The notes beneath the pieces are model-generated. The model saw nothing but the letters and a program-made list of their open reading frames with translations. It did not search any database and was not told where the DNA came from. DNA of 64,000 nt from Candidatus Sulfopaludibacter sp. Its GTDB lineage: Bacteria > Acidobacteriota > Terriglobia > Bryobacterales > Bryobacteraceae. Each line of letters starts with the position of its first letter. The first letter of the stretch is position 1. This document shows positions 57,001 through 64,000 of the stretch, in pieces. Location: NCBI GenBank assembly GCA_031292755.1, contig JARLGM010000001.1, positions 85,422 through 149,421 of the forward strand, in the 5' to 3' direction. The translations under genes were made by a program, and so were the position numbers.

Positions 57001-59168
57001 CCGGAGGCACTCCTCCGTATCTCTGGAGCGCCGGCGGACTGCCACAGGGCCTGAGCATCAACCCAGCCACCGGCGAGATCTCCGGCACGCCCACCTCGTT
57101 TGGAACGTTCAACATTTCGGTGGCCGTGACCGATGCCAACGGCCTGAGCGCCAGCGCGCGCTATTCCGCGCCGGTATCCACGCCGGCGCCTGCACCGCAG
57201 TTGGGTTCAGGCTCGCCTCCGGCCGGTTTCGTCAACGTCTCTTATAACTACTCGTTCAACGCAACGGGCGGGAATGGCAACGTGAGTTTCGGGCTGGGAA
57301 CCGGCTCGGTGCCGCCGGGGCTGATCCTGGATAATAGCGGCGTTCTGAAAGGGCAGCCCACCACGGCCGGGACCTATAACTTTTCGGTTGTGGTGACCGA
57401 TGCCGACGGGTTGAACTCGAGTGTGTCGTTCACCATGCTGATCAAGCCGCAGCCGCTCTCCATCACCACACCGGCGCCACTGGCAAGCGTGGCCATGGGC
57501 TCCCCCGTCAGCATCAAGTTCGCAGCGTTGGGTGGAGTTCCACCTTACACATTCAGCGCGACCGGCACTCTGCCGCCCGGCACCAGCCTGGCCGGGGACG
57601 GTACCCTTTCGGGAACTCCGACCACGCCGGGAACCTATAGCTTCGGCATCGTCGTGAGCGATAGCGTGCAGTCGCAGCCGGGGTCCCGGAGTTTCAGCCT
57701 CACTGTGAACACGTCGGCCCTGACCGCCACCGCCACCCTCGGCAACGGGCAGGTCGGCGTGGCGTACACCGGCCAGATTGGCGCCACCGGAGGGACGCCC
57801 CCGTATACGTTCGCGGTCAGCGGACTCCCGGATGGCCTCAGTTTCGCGAACGGCACGGTGAGCGGTACCCCCACCACCGCCGGACAGTCCACGGTGAGCG
57901 TGACCGTCACGGATTCTGTCAAAGCCACCGCGACCCAGAGCTTCCCCATCACCATCACTGCCGGGGCACTCACCGTGACCACCAGTTCGCTGCCGGACGG
58001 GGCGGTGAGCGTGGCGTATTCGGCCGGCCTTGCTGCCAGCGGCGGCAGCGGCAAATACTCCTGGGCGGTTAGCGGGCTGCCCGACGGACTTTCCGTCTCC
58101 TCCACGGGAGCCATCAGCGGCACGCCCACCAAAGCCGGCACCTTCCCGGTGACCGCCACGGTTACCGATACTGCCGTTTCGGTTGCGGTAATTTCAGCAT
58201 CCAAAAGCTTCTCGATCACGATCGCGGTGGCGCCTTTGAGCATTACCACCGGGTCGTTGGCGAATCCCACGGCAGGCACGGCGTATTCGGCGAGCGTGGC
58301 GGCCACCGGCGGCGTTCCGCCTTACACCTTCAGCGCCACGGGATTACCGGCCGGCCTTTCGATTTCTTCAGGCGGCGCCATCACCGGGACGACGACGGCT
58401 CCCGGGTCCGCCAGTGTTTCGGTGACTGTGAAAGACAGCGCCGGCACCACCGCCAGCCACAGCTTCCAGTTGACCGTGGCCCTGCCGCCGGCGCCAACCC
58501 TGAATGTCACCGGCCTGCCGACCACCTCGACACCGGCCACGCAATCGACCGTAACCATCGGGATCGGCACCGCGTATCCGGTGGACGTCACGGTGACCCT
58601 GACCCTGACCTTTGCCGCCGATTCCGGGCCGGACGACCCCACCGTGCAGTTTTCCACGGGCGGCCGCACCGCGCAACTGACCATCCCGGCGGGTTCGACC
58701 ACAGCGTCGGCGACCATCGGGGTGCAGATCGGGACCGTGGCGGGAACTGCGACCATCACCGCGCACCTTCTGGCCGGTACGACGGACATCACTCCCTCAC
58801 CCGCACCCACTCGCACCGTCCGGGTCAATTCCGTGGCGCCCGTAATCACGTCCGTGACCGCCGCCTCAACCAGCGGCGGCTTTACGGTAACGGTGATCGG
58901 CTTCGCCACTTCGCGCAGCATGACGCAGGCGGTGTTCACATTCACGCCGTCGAGTGGAGTGAATCTGCAAACCACCAGCGTGACCATTCCGGCAACCAGC
59001 CTGTTCGCCACCTGGTATTCCAGCAGCGCGTCGGCGCCGTTCGGCAGCCAGTTCAGCTTGACCCAACCCTTCACCGTGAGCGGCGGGACTTCCGCCGTAG
59101 CGTCGGTATCGGTAGTCCTGACTAATGGGGACGGAAGCTCGGCGCCAGTGAGCGGGACGGTGCATTAA
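54093..59168 (+). CDS. Secreted 1691-residue protein of repeated IPT/TIG and He_PIG-like Ig domains
   Basis: A signal peptide (1-20) is followed by an array of beta-sandwich repeats. IPT/TIG-like units begin ITSVTPN or ISSVVPNS with GSNAVPITVTGTHFV. Putative-Ig (He_PIG) units contain the PYTWTATGLPQGLSINPATG and GEITGTPT patterns, repeated at least seven times in the second half. Residues 590-775 include two near-identical 93-residue tandem copies. No C-terminal anchor or sorting motif is seen. The protein is probably exported to the surface or medium for adhesion or polysaccharide binding. GGAGGG lies just upstream of the ATG. Confidence 0.85.
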   Translation: MRRISPLLFLSTLTLALLHAQPTITSLQSSNTYIPTFGAAITSGGLGEQASFTLFVNGSFSAGNVTKVEWTNTVTHVVQDFLPSNGINSVSSSQISVNVPLQGTNGSLWGTVVSSAQAVNITVFQGSAVSNAAVFIVNPPLAPPLSDVLPAGTTGQPYSATMFSGGTAPYDVSLADVPNPGSLPPGLNFPTSTTLSGTPTQAGLYTYAVQIYDEWGNSLLCYQTIEIVDPPTISSVVPNSAIAGSNAVPITVTGTHFVSPTTQLDSNYAGSTIELVYSGPSAGLVPLATTVLNATTATATIPAAYLAAAQQLGVLILQPSGARSNSLPFTILGPTVTSVTPSTVTARPTAVALTVTGANFLANGFGTPGQSTIVIGGSPASTAFGSGSLSTTAVFATAGIVPIQVENPGGSLSNTVNVSVLATPSITSVTPNPFPGGQLTVNGSNFTATMAVLFNGAAIPTSFVNAGQLLGTVPASLYVGTTALVSVETADYYITPAVKINLGTPIQITTTSIPLAVAGQPYDAKLAATGGFTPYTWTATGLPQGLSINPATGEITGTPTAFSGSTISVTVTDVDNYTATAQFQIVGGPTITAISPNFAPAGSNAVPITITGTNFVAGSVIAINVVGTGTGFSPLSTTIVSTTSATASIPASNLTKPQQLALVVMQPSEAQSNSVTFTVQAPTLTAVSPNSAPAGSNAVPIAATGTNFVTGSVIAINVVGTDTGFTQLPTSIGGSTSATASIPASFLTTPQQLAVAVIQPGGSQSNPVTFTVQAPAISTVAPSTVTARTTPTAMTVSGSGFLSSGSAAPAQSSILVSGSPVTTTFVSSTSLTASVTLSTAGTIPFQVQNPAGSTSNTVNVTVLPAPAITSVTPNPYPGGKLTVNGSNFSATMTALFNGTAIPTSFVSATQLTGTVPASMIAGATALIAVQTTDNYVTSPFKINLNTPQITTTSIPAATGLQPYDAKLAVTGGTPPYLWSAGGLPQGLSINPATGEISGTPTSFGTFNISVAVTDANGLSASARYSAPVSTPAPAPQLGSGSPPAGFVNVSYNYSFNATGGNGNVSFGLGTGSVPPGLILDNSGVLKGQPTTAGTYNFSVVVTDADGLNSSVSFTMLIKPQPLSITTPAPLASVAMGSPVSIKFAALGGVPPYTFSATGTLPPGTSLAGDGTLSGTPTTPGTYSFGIVVSDSVQSQPGSRSFSLTVNTSALTATATLGNGQVGVAYTGQIGATGGTPPYTFAVSGLPDGLSFANGTVSGTPTTAGQSTVSVTVTDSVKATATQSFPITITAGALTVTTSSLPDGAVSVAYSAGLAASGGSGKYSWAVSGLPDGLSVSSTGAISGTPTKAGTFPVTATVTDTAVSVAVISASKSFSITIAVAPLSITTGSLANPTAGTAYSASVAATGGVPPYTFSATGLPAGLSISSGGAITGTTTAPGSASVSVTVKDSAGTTASHSFQLTVALPPAPTLNVTGLPTTSTPATQSTVTIGIGTAYPVDVTVTLTLTFAADSGPDDPTVQFSTGGRTAQLTIPAGSTTASATIGVQIGTVAGTATITAHLLAGTTDITPSPAPTRTVRVNSVAPVITSVTAASTSGGFTVTVIGFATSRSMTQAVFTFTPSSGVNLQTTSVTIPATSLFATWYSSSASAPFGSQFSLTQPFTVSGGTSAVASVSVVLTNGDGSSAPVSGTVH
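55860..56417 (+). repeat. Tandem 279-base repeat inside the Ig-repeat gene
   Basis: The segments 55860-56138 and 56139-56417 are close copies; matching landmarks such as CCGGTAG at 55894 and 56173 are 279 bases (93 codons) apart. A stretch of more than 40 bases near 55943 and 56222 differs at only one or two positions. The period keeps the reading frame. A third, more diverged copy begins near 54810. Confidence 0.7.
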
Positions 59169-59200
59169 GGCTGCCTGGCACCTCGCCGGAAACGGGATCT

Positions 59201-59941
59201 TCATAAGGCGGGCAAATCGCCCACCATCCAGGCGGCCCCTGTAATGAGGAAACTCAAGCAGAATTCAGACCAGTTCAGATGGGCCTCCGGGTGAGCGATC
59301 AGGCGCGGAACCCAAACCAGCACACCAAAGAGTGCCAGCATGAGGGTCATCAGGCGAATCGCAAGCCGTGCCTGGCGATTGATGAGAATGGAAATTGCAG
59401 CGAGTGCAAATGCGATCGTCGTGAGTATCACCCAAAAAGTCTGATTTGGCGGAATCCACTTGGGAACCAGGTCAGCGGTCACGGGAAGATAGAGTATCTG
59501 ACTCAGAGTAAATGAAATCGCGCAGACTCCGAGACCCAGGCGCGCCGCCCGGCCGAACGCTACCGCCCGTGCTGCATTTGCCTCGGTTGCCGCGTACAGG
59601 GCAATCGCACCACAGAGTGAGGAAAACTGCTCGAAGAAGCTCCCGTAATGCACATAGACGGCCGGTGCGGCAACGATGCCAGGGAGGCAGGCCAGGGAGA
59701 AAAGCAAATAGACGATGCCGAGAACGATCGACGCCCAACGCGCGGTCCTTGGGTATTGCATCCCAATCCCACCGGCAATTTGAAAGATCATGAGACACCC
59801 GCCGATGATGGTTCCAAAAGGCAGGCTCCAGATCTGGCGCAGGGTTTGCCAGGTGTCAGAGTCGTACCACATCAGTGCGATGACGCCGAACAACACCGCC
59901 GACGCGCCAAAAACGATCCGCCCGTACAACCCTGTTTTCAT
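59201..59941 (-). CDS. Polytopic membrane protein of unknown function, 246 aa
   Basis: About seven hydrophobic segments are visible. The second includes LPFGTIIGGCLMIFQIAGGIGM, recalling DoxX-like membrane proteins, though no DoxX assignment is safe. It lacks catalytic motifs. The ATG at 59941 was chosen because it leads straight into the first helix; the frame extends to 59971. It converges on the Ig-repeat gene with 32 bases between and lies 51 bases after the glycosidase-like gene on the same strand. Confidence 0.65.
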   Translation of the reverse strand: MKTGLYGRIVFGASAVLFGVIALMWYDSDTWQTLRQIWSLPFGTIIGGCLMIFQIAGGIGMQYPRTARWASIVLGIVYLLFSLACLPGIVAAPAVYVHYGSFFEQFSSLCGAIALYAATEANAARAVAFGRAARLGLGVCAISFTLSQILYLPVTADLVPKWIPPNQTFWVILTTIAFALAAISILINRQARLAIRLMTLMLALFGVLVWVPRLIAHPEAHLNWSEFCLSFLITGAAWMVGDLPAL

Positions 59942-59992
59942 ACAAGAAACAGTAACACCCTCGCACCGCAACTCGTGTGGCGGAACTTCCGT

Positions 59993-62158
59993 CTATTGGG
60001 CCTCGCGAGTGACGCCGTTGCGAACTTCGAGCGCAATGTCCCTGCCGAGATGGCAGAATTTGTAGGTGGCGCCCTCCATCCGGGCGGGCGCGCGGCCCGC
60101 GATGCGCACGCCGTCCAGCCCGGGCCACGCACCAAAACAGCCTCGCAGGAAGCCCCACGCGATCAGTAACGAGTCGCACAGCGGCTCGCTGACCAGCGCG
60201 CCGGTGTCCCACTTCAGGGCCGCGCCCCACAGGCGGTTGCGTGCGTAGCCGAAGCGCATGGCCCGCTCGAACACCTGGTAGGCGCCTTCGCTGTCGCCAT
60301 CCGCTGCGCGCGCCGCGATTTCCAAGCCGGTCGAGTGGAAGAACGAGCATCCATTTTCGTAGTTGGGGAAGTTCGTCTGATTGCTACGCTTGCCGAAATC
60401 CACCATGTCGCCGAGTTGCGATACCGGCCGCATATTGCAGGGCGTCGCGTAAATGGCGTCCCGCGACACTTTGAAGTCCCGGCACAGGCGCGCATAATGC
60501 TCGTCCAGGTTGCGCAGGATGCGCCGCGAGCGCTCCGGCCCGGCTACGCCCTGAATCACCGCCATCAGATTGTGGTCGGTGTAGAAGTAATGGCGCCGGT
60601 CGCCGTGCACGTCGATCCAATCGCTATACAGAGATTCCGCTTCGTTCCAGAAGACGCGGTTGTGCGCCTCGGCGGCCCGTGCGTGGCGACTCCTGTATTC
60701 CGCTGCAAGTTCCGCGTCGCCGAGCCATGCTCCCAACTCCGCGACAGCGTGCAACGCTTCCACGCATTGGATATTGATGTATGCGTCCTTATGGCCGAAC
60801 TTGATGATGTCGTACCAGTTGGAACACTCCCGTTTTCCATTGGGAAGACCGGACGTCTCCGGCACCTCGATTACGCCGTCTCCATCGGAGTCCAATGAGT
60901 TCATGTATCGCGCCACGCGTAGCACAACCGGCATGAGCGAGCGAACAAATTCCCGGTCGCCGGTATGGATTGCGTGATAGTACACGGCGAGGATAAAGTG
61001 TGGAATCTGGTCGTGGAGGTTGCCCCATGGCACTTTGTAATAGCCTTGGATCCACCAGCGCGGCATCACATAGCCGTTCTCATCCACGCCGGTCCGGGCG
61101 AAGAAAGCCAGTTCGCGTCCGGCTGCCTGCTGCAACTCGGGGTTGGCCCGCTGGATGCCGTGGATCATAGGAAACCAGCCCATCTCGTGAAGGCACGGAA
61201 CGCTGGCGGGATTGTTCCCGAAGATCCAGCCCATCCACTGGTTGTAGACGCCGGCAAAACTGATGAGCTGCGTGTTGAGGAACGGGTCCGGGAGATGCAC
61301 GTCCAGGGGCGTGCCGCCGGCGGGGTCGGGCGCGAAGGACCACTCCTGCTTCTCTACCGCGCCGCGTTGGTACGCTTTCGACGGCGCGGTGCGGTCCACG
61401 CTCTCCGCGCCCAGGGTGACGGCGGAGGCGGTCCCATCGGCCACAGCCTTGGCATAGCTGAAGAAGCCGGAGGTAAACCGCACCTTGGCATGCAGATTCG
61501 AGGGTGCAAAGTGAATATTCTGTTCGCGGCGGGGCGAGACTACCTCATACCATTGGGCGGCCGCGTCGACGGGAAAGCCTTTAATTCCGTCCAGGCGCAT
61601 TTCCGCATCCAGGAAGCCCGGGATTTCCGAATACCGGCCGCGCCCGGCCTGGGTGGTAAGCACCAGCGCCGGAAAGCGATCGGCCGTCAGAAGGCAGGCT
61701 TCGAGGAAGGTGCGTGTAATCCGCCAGCGTAAACCGGCGGCCCCGAGCTCTACTGACCACTCTTCCCTCGCCAAGGGACGCTCAGCGGGCCCGAGTTCGA
61801 TGCCTTCCAAGCGCAGCCAGCCGGGTCCGGCGGTCACCTTGGAGGGATCCTTCATGCGGCTGCCATGCCAGCCCGAACCTTCCACCAAAATGGCGGTGCC
61901 GCTCCGGAGCAGGGTGGTATCCGCCATGCGGGGCAGGAGGTTGCCGCTAAAGCCCTGGCCCGGCCAGCCGGGTTCCCGATTCAGTGCGAGGCTCGCAAGG
62001 TACACTCCCTCCGGTCCGGCGTGCAGTTCCAGGCGCATGGCTTCGTTCTGCAACTGGTAACCCGGCTCGGCGGGAGCCGCCAGCAGGGTCGATGCGGCGG
62101 AATACAGAAACACGCGGCGGGTAAGCGCAGAAGGCAACGGGAATTCCGAATGTGCCAT
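59993..62158 (-). CDS. Exported six-hairpin glycosidase-like protein, 721 aa
   Basis: The N-terminus carries a Tat-like signal RRVFLYSAASTLLAAP. An N-terminal beta domain is followed by an (alpha/alpha)6-barrel-like region (about 280-690) with RWWIQGYYKVPWGNLHDQIPHF, SLDSDGDGVIEVPETSG, CSNWYDIIKFGHKDAYINIQ and WNEAESLYSDWIDV. Conserved acidic residues in these segments would serve as general acid and base. It probably removes sugars such as rhamnose or arabinose from plant or microbial polysaccharide in the periplasm; the exact GH family is not fixed. Confidence 0.75.
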   Translation of the reverse strand: MAHSEFPLPSALTRRVFLYSAASTLLAAPAEPGYQLQNEAMRLELHAGPEGVYLASLALNREPGWPGQGFSGNLLPRMADTTLLRSGTAILVEGSGWHGSRMKDPSKVTAGPGWLRLEGIELGPAERPLAREEWSVELGAAGLRWRITRTFLEACLLTADRFPALVLTTQAGRGRYSEIPGFLDAEMRLDGIKGFPVDAAAQWYEVVSPRREQNIHFAPSNLHAKVRFTSGFFSYAKAVADGTASAVTLGAESVDRTAPSKAYQRGAVEKQEWSFAPDPAGGTPLDVHLPDPFLNTQLISFAGVYNQWMGWIFGNNPASVPCLHEMGWFPMIHGIQRANPELQQAAGRELAFFARTGVDENGYVMPRWWIQGYYKVPWGNLHDQIPHFILAVYYHAIHTGDREFVRSLMPVVLRVARYMNSLDSDGDGVIEVPETSGLPNGKRECSNWYDIIKFGHKDAYINIQCVEALHAVAELGAWLGDAELAAEYRSRHARAAEAHNRVFWNEAESLYSDWIDVHGDRRHYFYTDHNLMAVIQGVAGPERSRRILRNLDEHYARLCRDFKVSRDAIYATPCNMRPVSQLGDMVDFGKRSNQTNFPNYENGCSFFHSTGLEIAARAADGDSEGAYQVFERAMRFGYARNRLWGAALKWDTGALVSEPLCDSLLIAWGFLRGCFGAWPGLDGVRIAGRAPARMEGATYKFCHLGRDIALEVRNGVTREAQ

Positions 62159-62260
62159 AGCTTTTACTGATGCTAGCAGGCTGCATGAACGGGGGTAGAG
62201 CGATTGGAGCGATGCCCGGTTAGCCGGAGCTTCCAGGCGACACCGGGAATGACCACCGGA

Positions 62261-63205
62261 CTACGCCGTAAGGAGTGGCCGGCTCGGCGGGCTGGCGCTC
62301 TTTTGCCGGTCCTTGCCGGCTGTGCCGGGACGGCGGACACGCAGCGAAGGATTCAGCAGTTTGCCCACGATCTCGTGCCGCACGGCTTTCTTTTCCACGA
62401 AATCCGCGCCCAGGGCCGTCAGGGCGTAATCCGAATTGTCCGCGACGGTGACGTAGTCTTTAGAGCGCAGATACCAGGTCGTGAAGCTGAGGTATTCGCG
62501 CGGAAACCCCATCTCGCGCTCCAGGTCCAGAAGCGACACACCGGGAGCGTCCGGGTTGGTCTGCCGTTGGCGGTACAGCAGACACAGCACCCCCAAACGG
62601 CGATTGGCTTCCGCCTCAACCCCAGTCACAAAATCCTTCAGCTCGAAGATAGGCCGAGGTCCGTCATCCTTGTTTGTTTCCAGAATGGCATCGTATTCCC
62701 TACGCCGTTCCGGATCGGAGAGCACCGCATATGCCCGCTTCATCCGCAGGAACTGCTCGACGTTGCCGGTTTCGGGGTTGTCCGGATGGAAACGCGCGGC
62801 CATAATGCGGAACACCCGGTGAATGGTCTGGAGATCCGCCTTGGAGTTGATCTGGAGCGTCTCGTAGTGATCGGCTTCACCCTCGACAGGCCTTTCCGCG
62901 GGTTTGGCGGCAGCCGGTTTTTCCCGATCCTGCGCCTCTTCCCGCGCCTCCAGACCGACGCGGAACCGGGCACCCCGCCGCGTACAATAGACCACTTCAT
63001 AGGACGCATGGATGGAGCCATCCCGCGCCTGCAGGAAGACAATCGAGCCCGCCTTCAATTCGGTGGGGCACTCAATTCCAACGCCGGAGGAGGAAACATC
63101 CAGGCCGTTGCCTTCGGTCGAGTAGGTGTTCGAATTCTGGCCTCGCCACGTTAACGAATATTGTCCGGGCTTGGGCTGCCTGGGCTCCCACCGCGCCTCG
63201 TTCAT
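62261..63205 (-). CDS. PilZ-like / J-domain fusion protein, 314 aa
   Basis: The N-terminal part (about 15-95) resembles a PilZ domain, with GLDVSSSGVGIECP and AGSIVFLQ; the RxxxR c-di-GMP motif is not clear. A J domain follows (about 111-175), DHYETLQINSKADLQTIHRVFR with HPD at 140-142 and MKRAYAVLSDPERRREYD, so DnaK partnership is plausible. The C-terminus (about 180-290) is helical. A second-messenger-responsive co-chaperone is possible. ATG at 63205 has AAAGGAG upstream and is preferred to the longer frame at 63301. Confidence 0.75.
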   Translation of the reverse strand: MNEARWEPRQPKPGQYSLTWRGQNSNTYSTEGNGLDVSSSGVGIECPTELKAGSIVFLQARDGSIHASYEVVYCTRRGARFRVGLEAREEAQDREKPAAAKPAERPVEGEADHYETLQINSKADLQTIHRVFRIMAARFHPDNPETGNVEQFLRMKRAYAVLSDPERRREYDAILETNKDDGPRPIFELKDFVTGVEAEANRRLGVLCLLYRQRQTNPDAPGVSLLDLEREMGFPREYLSFTTWYLRSKDYVTVADNSDYALTALGADFVEKKAVRHEIVGKLLNPSLRVRRPGTAGKDRQKSASPPSRPLLTA

Positions 63206-63305
63206 ATCGCTCCTTTCGCCAACCCGAAGAATAGCGGGGGGCAGGTGATCCGGCAACGTTCCCGAGAGTTGACATTGGCGCATTAACAATGGTGGGGGCA
63301 CTCGT

Positions 63306-63314
63306 TGTTAGAAT
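63306..63314 (+). promoter_or_regulatory. Extended -10 promoter before xseB
   Basis: TGTTAGAAT has the TGN extension and TAGAAT hexamer (63309-63314), six bases before ATG 63321. It is thus another leaderless-type start. The 115-base gap before it also holds the divergent promoter of the PilZ-J gene. Confidence 0.45.
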
Positions 63315-63320
63315 GAGGCG

Positions 63321-63581
63321 ATGGCGGAAAATCCAGCCGGCGCGAGCCCCGTGGTATCGTTTGAATCCTGCCTGGACGAACTCGAAAAGGTAGTCAAGGA
63401 ACTGGAAGGGGGCGACCTGGCCCTGGACCGTTCGCTCGCCCTGTTCGAGCGCGGCATGGAGCTGAGCGATACCTGCCGCAAGCAGCTCGAAGAGGCCGAA
63501 ACGCGCGTCGAAATGCTGGTCCGCAGAGAGGGCAAGATCGTCGCCGAGCCGTTCCGCCCCGAAAAATCCGAGAAAGCATGA
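63321..63581 (+). CDS. xseB: Exodeoxyribonuclease VII small subunit
   Basis: The 86-residue protein matches Xse[49 protein letters not shown] is the complete two-helix family core. With XseA it forms an enzyme that degrades single-stranded DNA from both ends. The next gene, a prenyltransferase of the IspA type, starts with a four-base overlap, the arrangement found in many bacteria. Confidence 0.95.
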   Translation: MAENPAGASPVVSFESCLDELEKVVKELEGGDLALDRSLALFERGMELSDTCRKQLEEAETRVEMLVRREGKIVAEPFRPEKSEKA

Positions 63582-64000
63582 ACCTGCGCGAATACCTCGC
63601 CCAGCAGCGGAAGCTGGTGGATAGCGAACTGGACCGGCTGGTCCCGGCGGAGTCCGCTGCGCCCGAAACCATCCATCGCGCCATGCGCTACAGCCTGTTC
63701 GCGGGCGGGAAGCGCATCCGCCCGATCCTCTGCATGGAGGCCGCGCACACCGTGTCCGGCGACGCGGCGGGCGTGGCCGGCTGCGCCTGCGCGCTGGAAC
63801 TGATCCACACCTATTCGCTGATTCACGACGACCTGCCGGCGCTGGATAACGACGATTACCGCCGCGGTAAGCTTACCAACCACAAAGTCTTCGGCGATGC
63901 CATGGCGATTCTGGCGGGCGATGCGCTCCTGACCTTGGCTTTCCAGGTGCTTGCGCAGCTCGACCTGGCCGATCGCCGGAAGACCGGCCTCATCGCCGAG
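63578..64000 (+). CDS. ispA: Farnesyl/geranylgeranyl diphosphate synthase (3' truncated by window)
   Basis: The first 141 codons are in the window. They show [15 protein letters not shown], a substrate-binding segment, and the first aspartate-rich motif [10 protein letters not shown] followed by [24 protein letters not shown]. Together these define a trans-prenyl diphosphate synthase that builds C15 or C20 chains from IPP for quinones, carotenoids or cell-wall carriers. The xseB-ispA order supports the call; dxs often follows in other genomes but lies outside the window. Confidence 0.92.
   Translation, partial: MNLREYLAQQRKLVDSELDRLVPAESAAPETIHRAMRYSLFAGGKRIRPILCMEAAHTVSGDAAGVAGCACALELIHTYSLIHDDLPALDNDDYRRGKLTNHKVFGDAMAILAGDALLTLAFQVLAQLDLADRRKTGLIAE

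Noticed and set aside
54780..58440. Possible CRISPR or satellite array in the Ig-repeat gene
   Set aside because: The repeats are in frame, encode beta-sandwich domains and lack uniform repeats and spacers.

Overview
This window looks like a compact, GC-rich chromosome segment from an Acidobacteriota bacterium, most likely of the Solibacterales/Bryobacterales type. The signs are family-level. There are four proteins of the TIGR03435 soil-bacterial family, two secreted VWA-domain proteins of the acidobacterial TIGR03436 kind, a very large ADOP-type ABC permease with its PadR regulator, and two Oar/SusC-like TonB-dependent receptors with an N-terminal carboxypeptidase-regulatory (Cna-B-like) domain. 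Tat-exported Gfo/Idh/MocA oxidoreductases and a Ser/Thr kinase paired with an ECF sigma factor fit the same group. No rRNA, tRNA, CRISPR array, prophage or intact insertion sequence was found. No gap between genes exceeds about 300 bases. Many genes overlap by four bases or sit back to back.

Layout. 1-4.1 kb: end of an acidic/Lys-Ala-rich DNA-binding-like protein, a small hypothetical gene, a HipA-like kinase, a class IV aminotransferase and an ArnT/DUF2142-like membrane glycosyltransferase. 4.1-10.7 kb: a candidate 28-codon ORF with a strong ribosome binding site, a double AAA+ ATPase, an M14 carboxypeptidase, a recombinase-domain fragment and a Tat Gfo/Idh oxidoreductase. 10.7-19.2 kb: a minus-strand cluster of BlaI repressor, three TIGR03435 genes, a TonB-dependent receptor and a VWA protein. 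19.2-22.3 kb: PadR and ADOP permease. 22.3-25.9 kb: sugar uptake and phosphorylation (FucP-type MFS, sugar porter, ROK kinase). 25.9-35.2 kb: secreted paralogues, a heavy-metal-binding protein, c-type cytochromes including a tetrahaem protein, a TIM-barrel isomerase/epimerase, a second Gfo/Idh protein and a BlaI/BlaR1-like pair. 35.2-41.7 kb: lipoprotein, membrane Ser/Thr kinase with ECF sigma factor, second TonB-dependent receptor. 41.7-43.2 kb: hypothetical gene and a VapBC-type module. 42.9-49.9 kb: a tightly overlapping minus-strand run uvrA - DHS-like - CPBP protease - mtnA - TlpA-like - TIGR03435. 50-54 kb: zinc-ribbon protein, RluD-type pseudouridine synthase, VWA protein, RimI-like acetyltransferase, DUF465 and Smr proteins. 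54-59.2 kb: a 1691-residue secreted Ig-repeat protein. 59.2-64 kb: membrane protein, six-hairpin glycosidase, PilZ-J-domain fusion, xseB and the start of an ispA-type prenyltransferase.

Themes. (1) Nutrient capture at the surface: receptors, carboxypeptidase, glycosidase, sugar transporters, secreted repeat protein. (2) BlaI-type repressors, once with a BlaR1-like protease, next to TIGR03435 genes; this is the best candidate here for a poorly described system, possibly proteolysis-relieved control of surface proteins. (3) An unusually clear leaderless-transcript signature: at nine starts a -10-like hexamer lies 6-13 bases before the start codon, including two divergent genes only 11 bases apart. 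(4) Perfect hairpins between genes, three of them with a shared TTCCC-type loop. All functions are read from motifs by eye; no database search was run.
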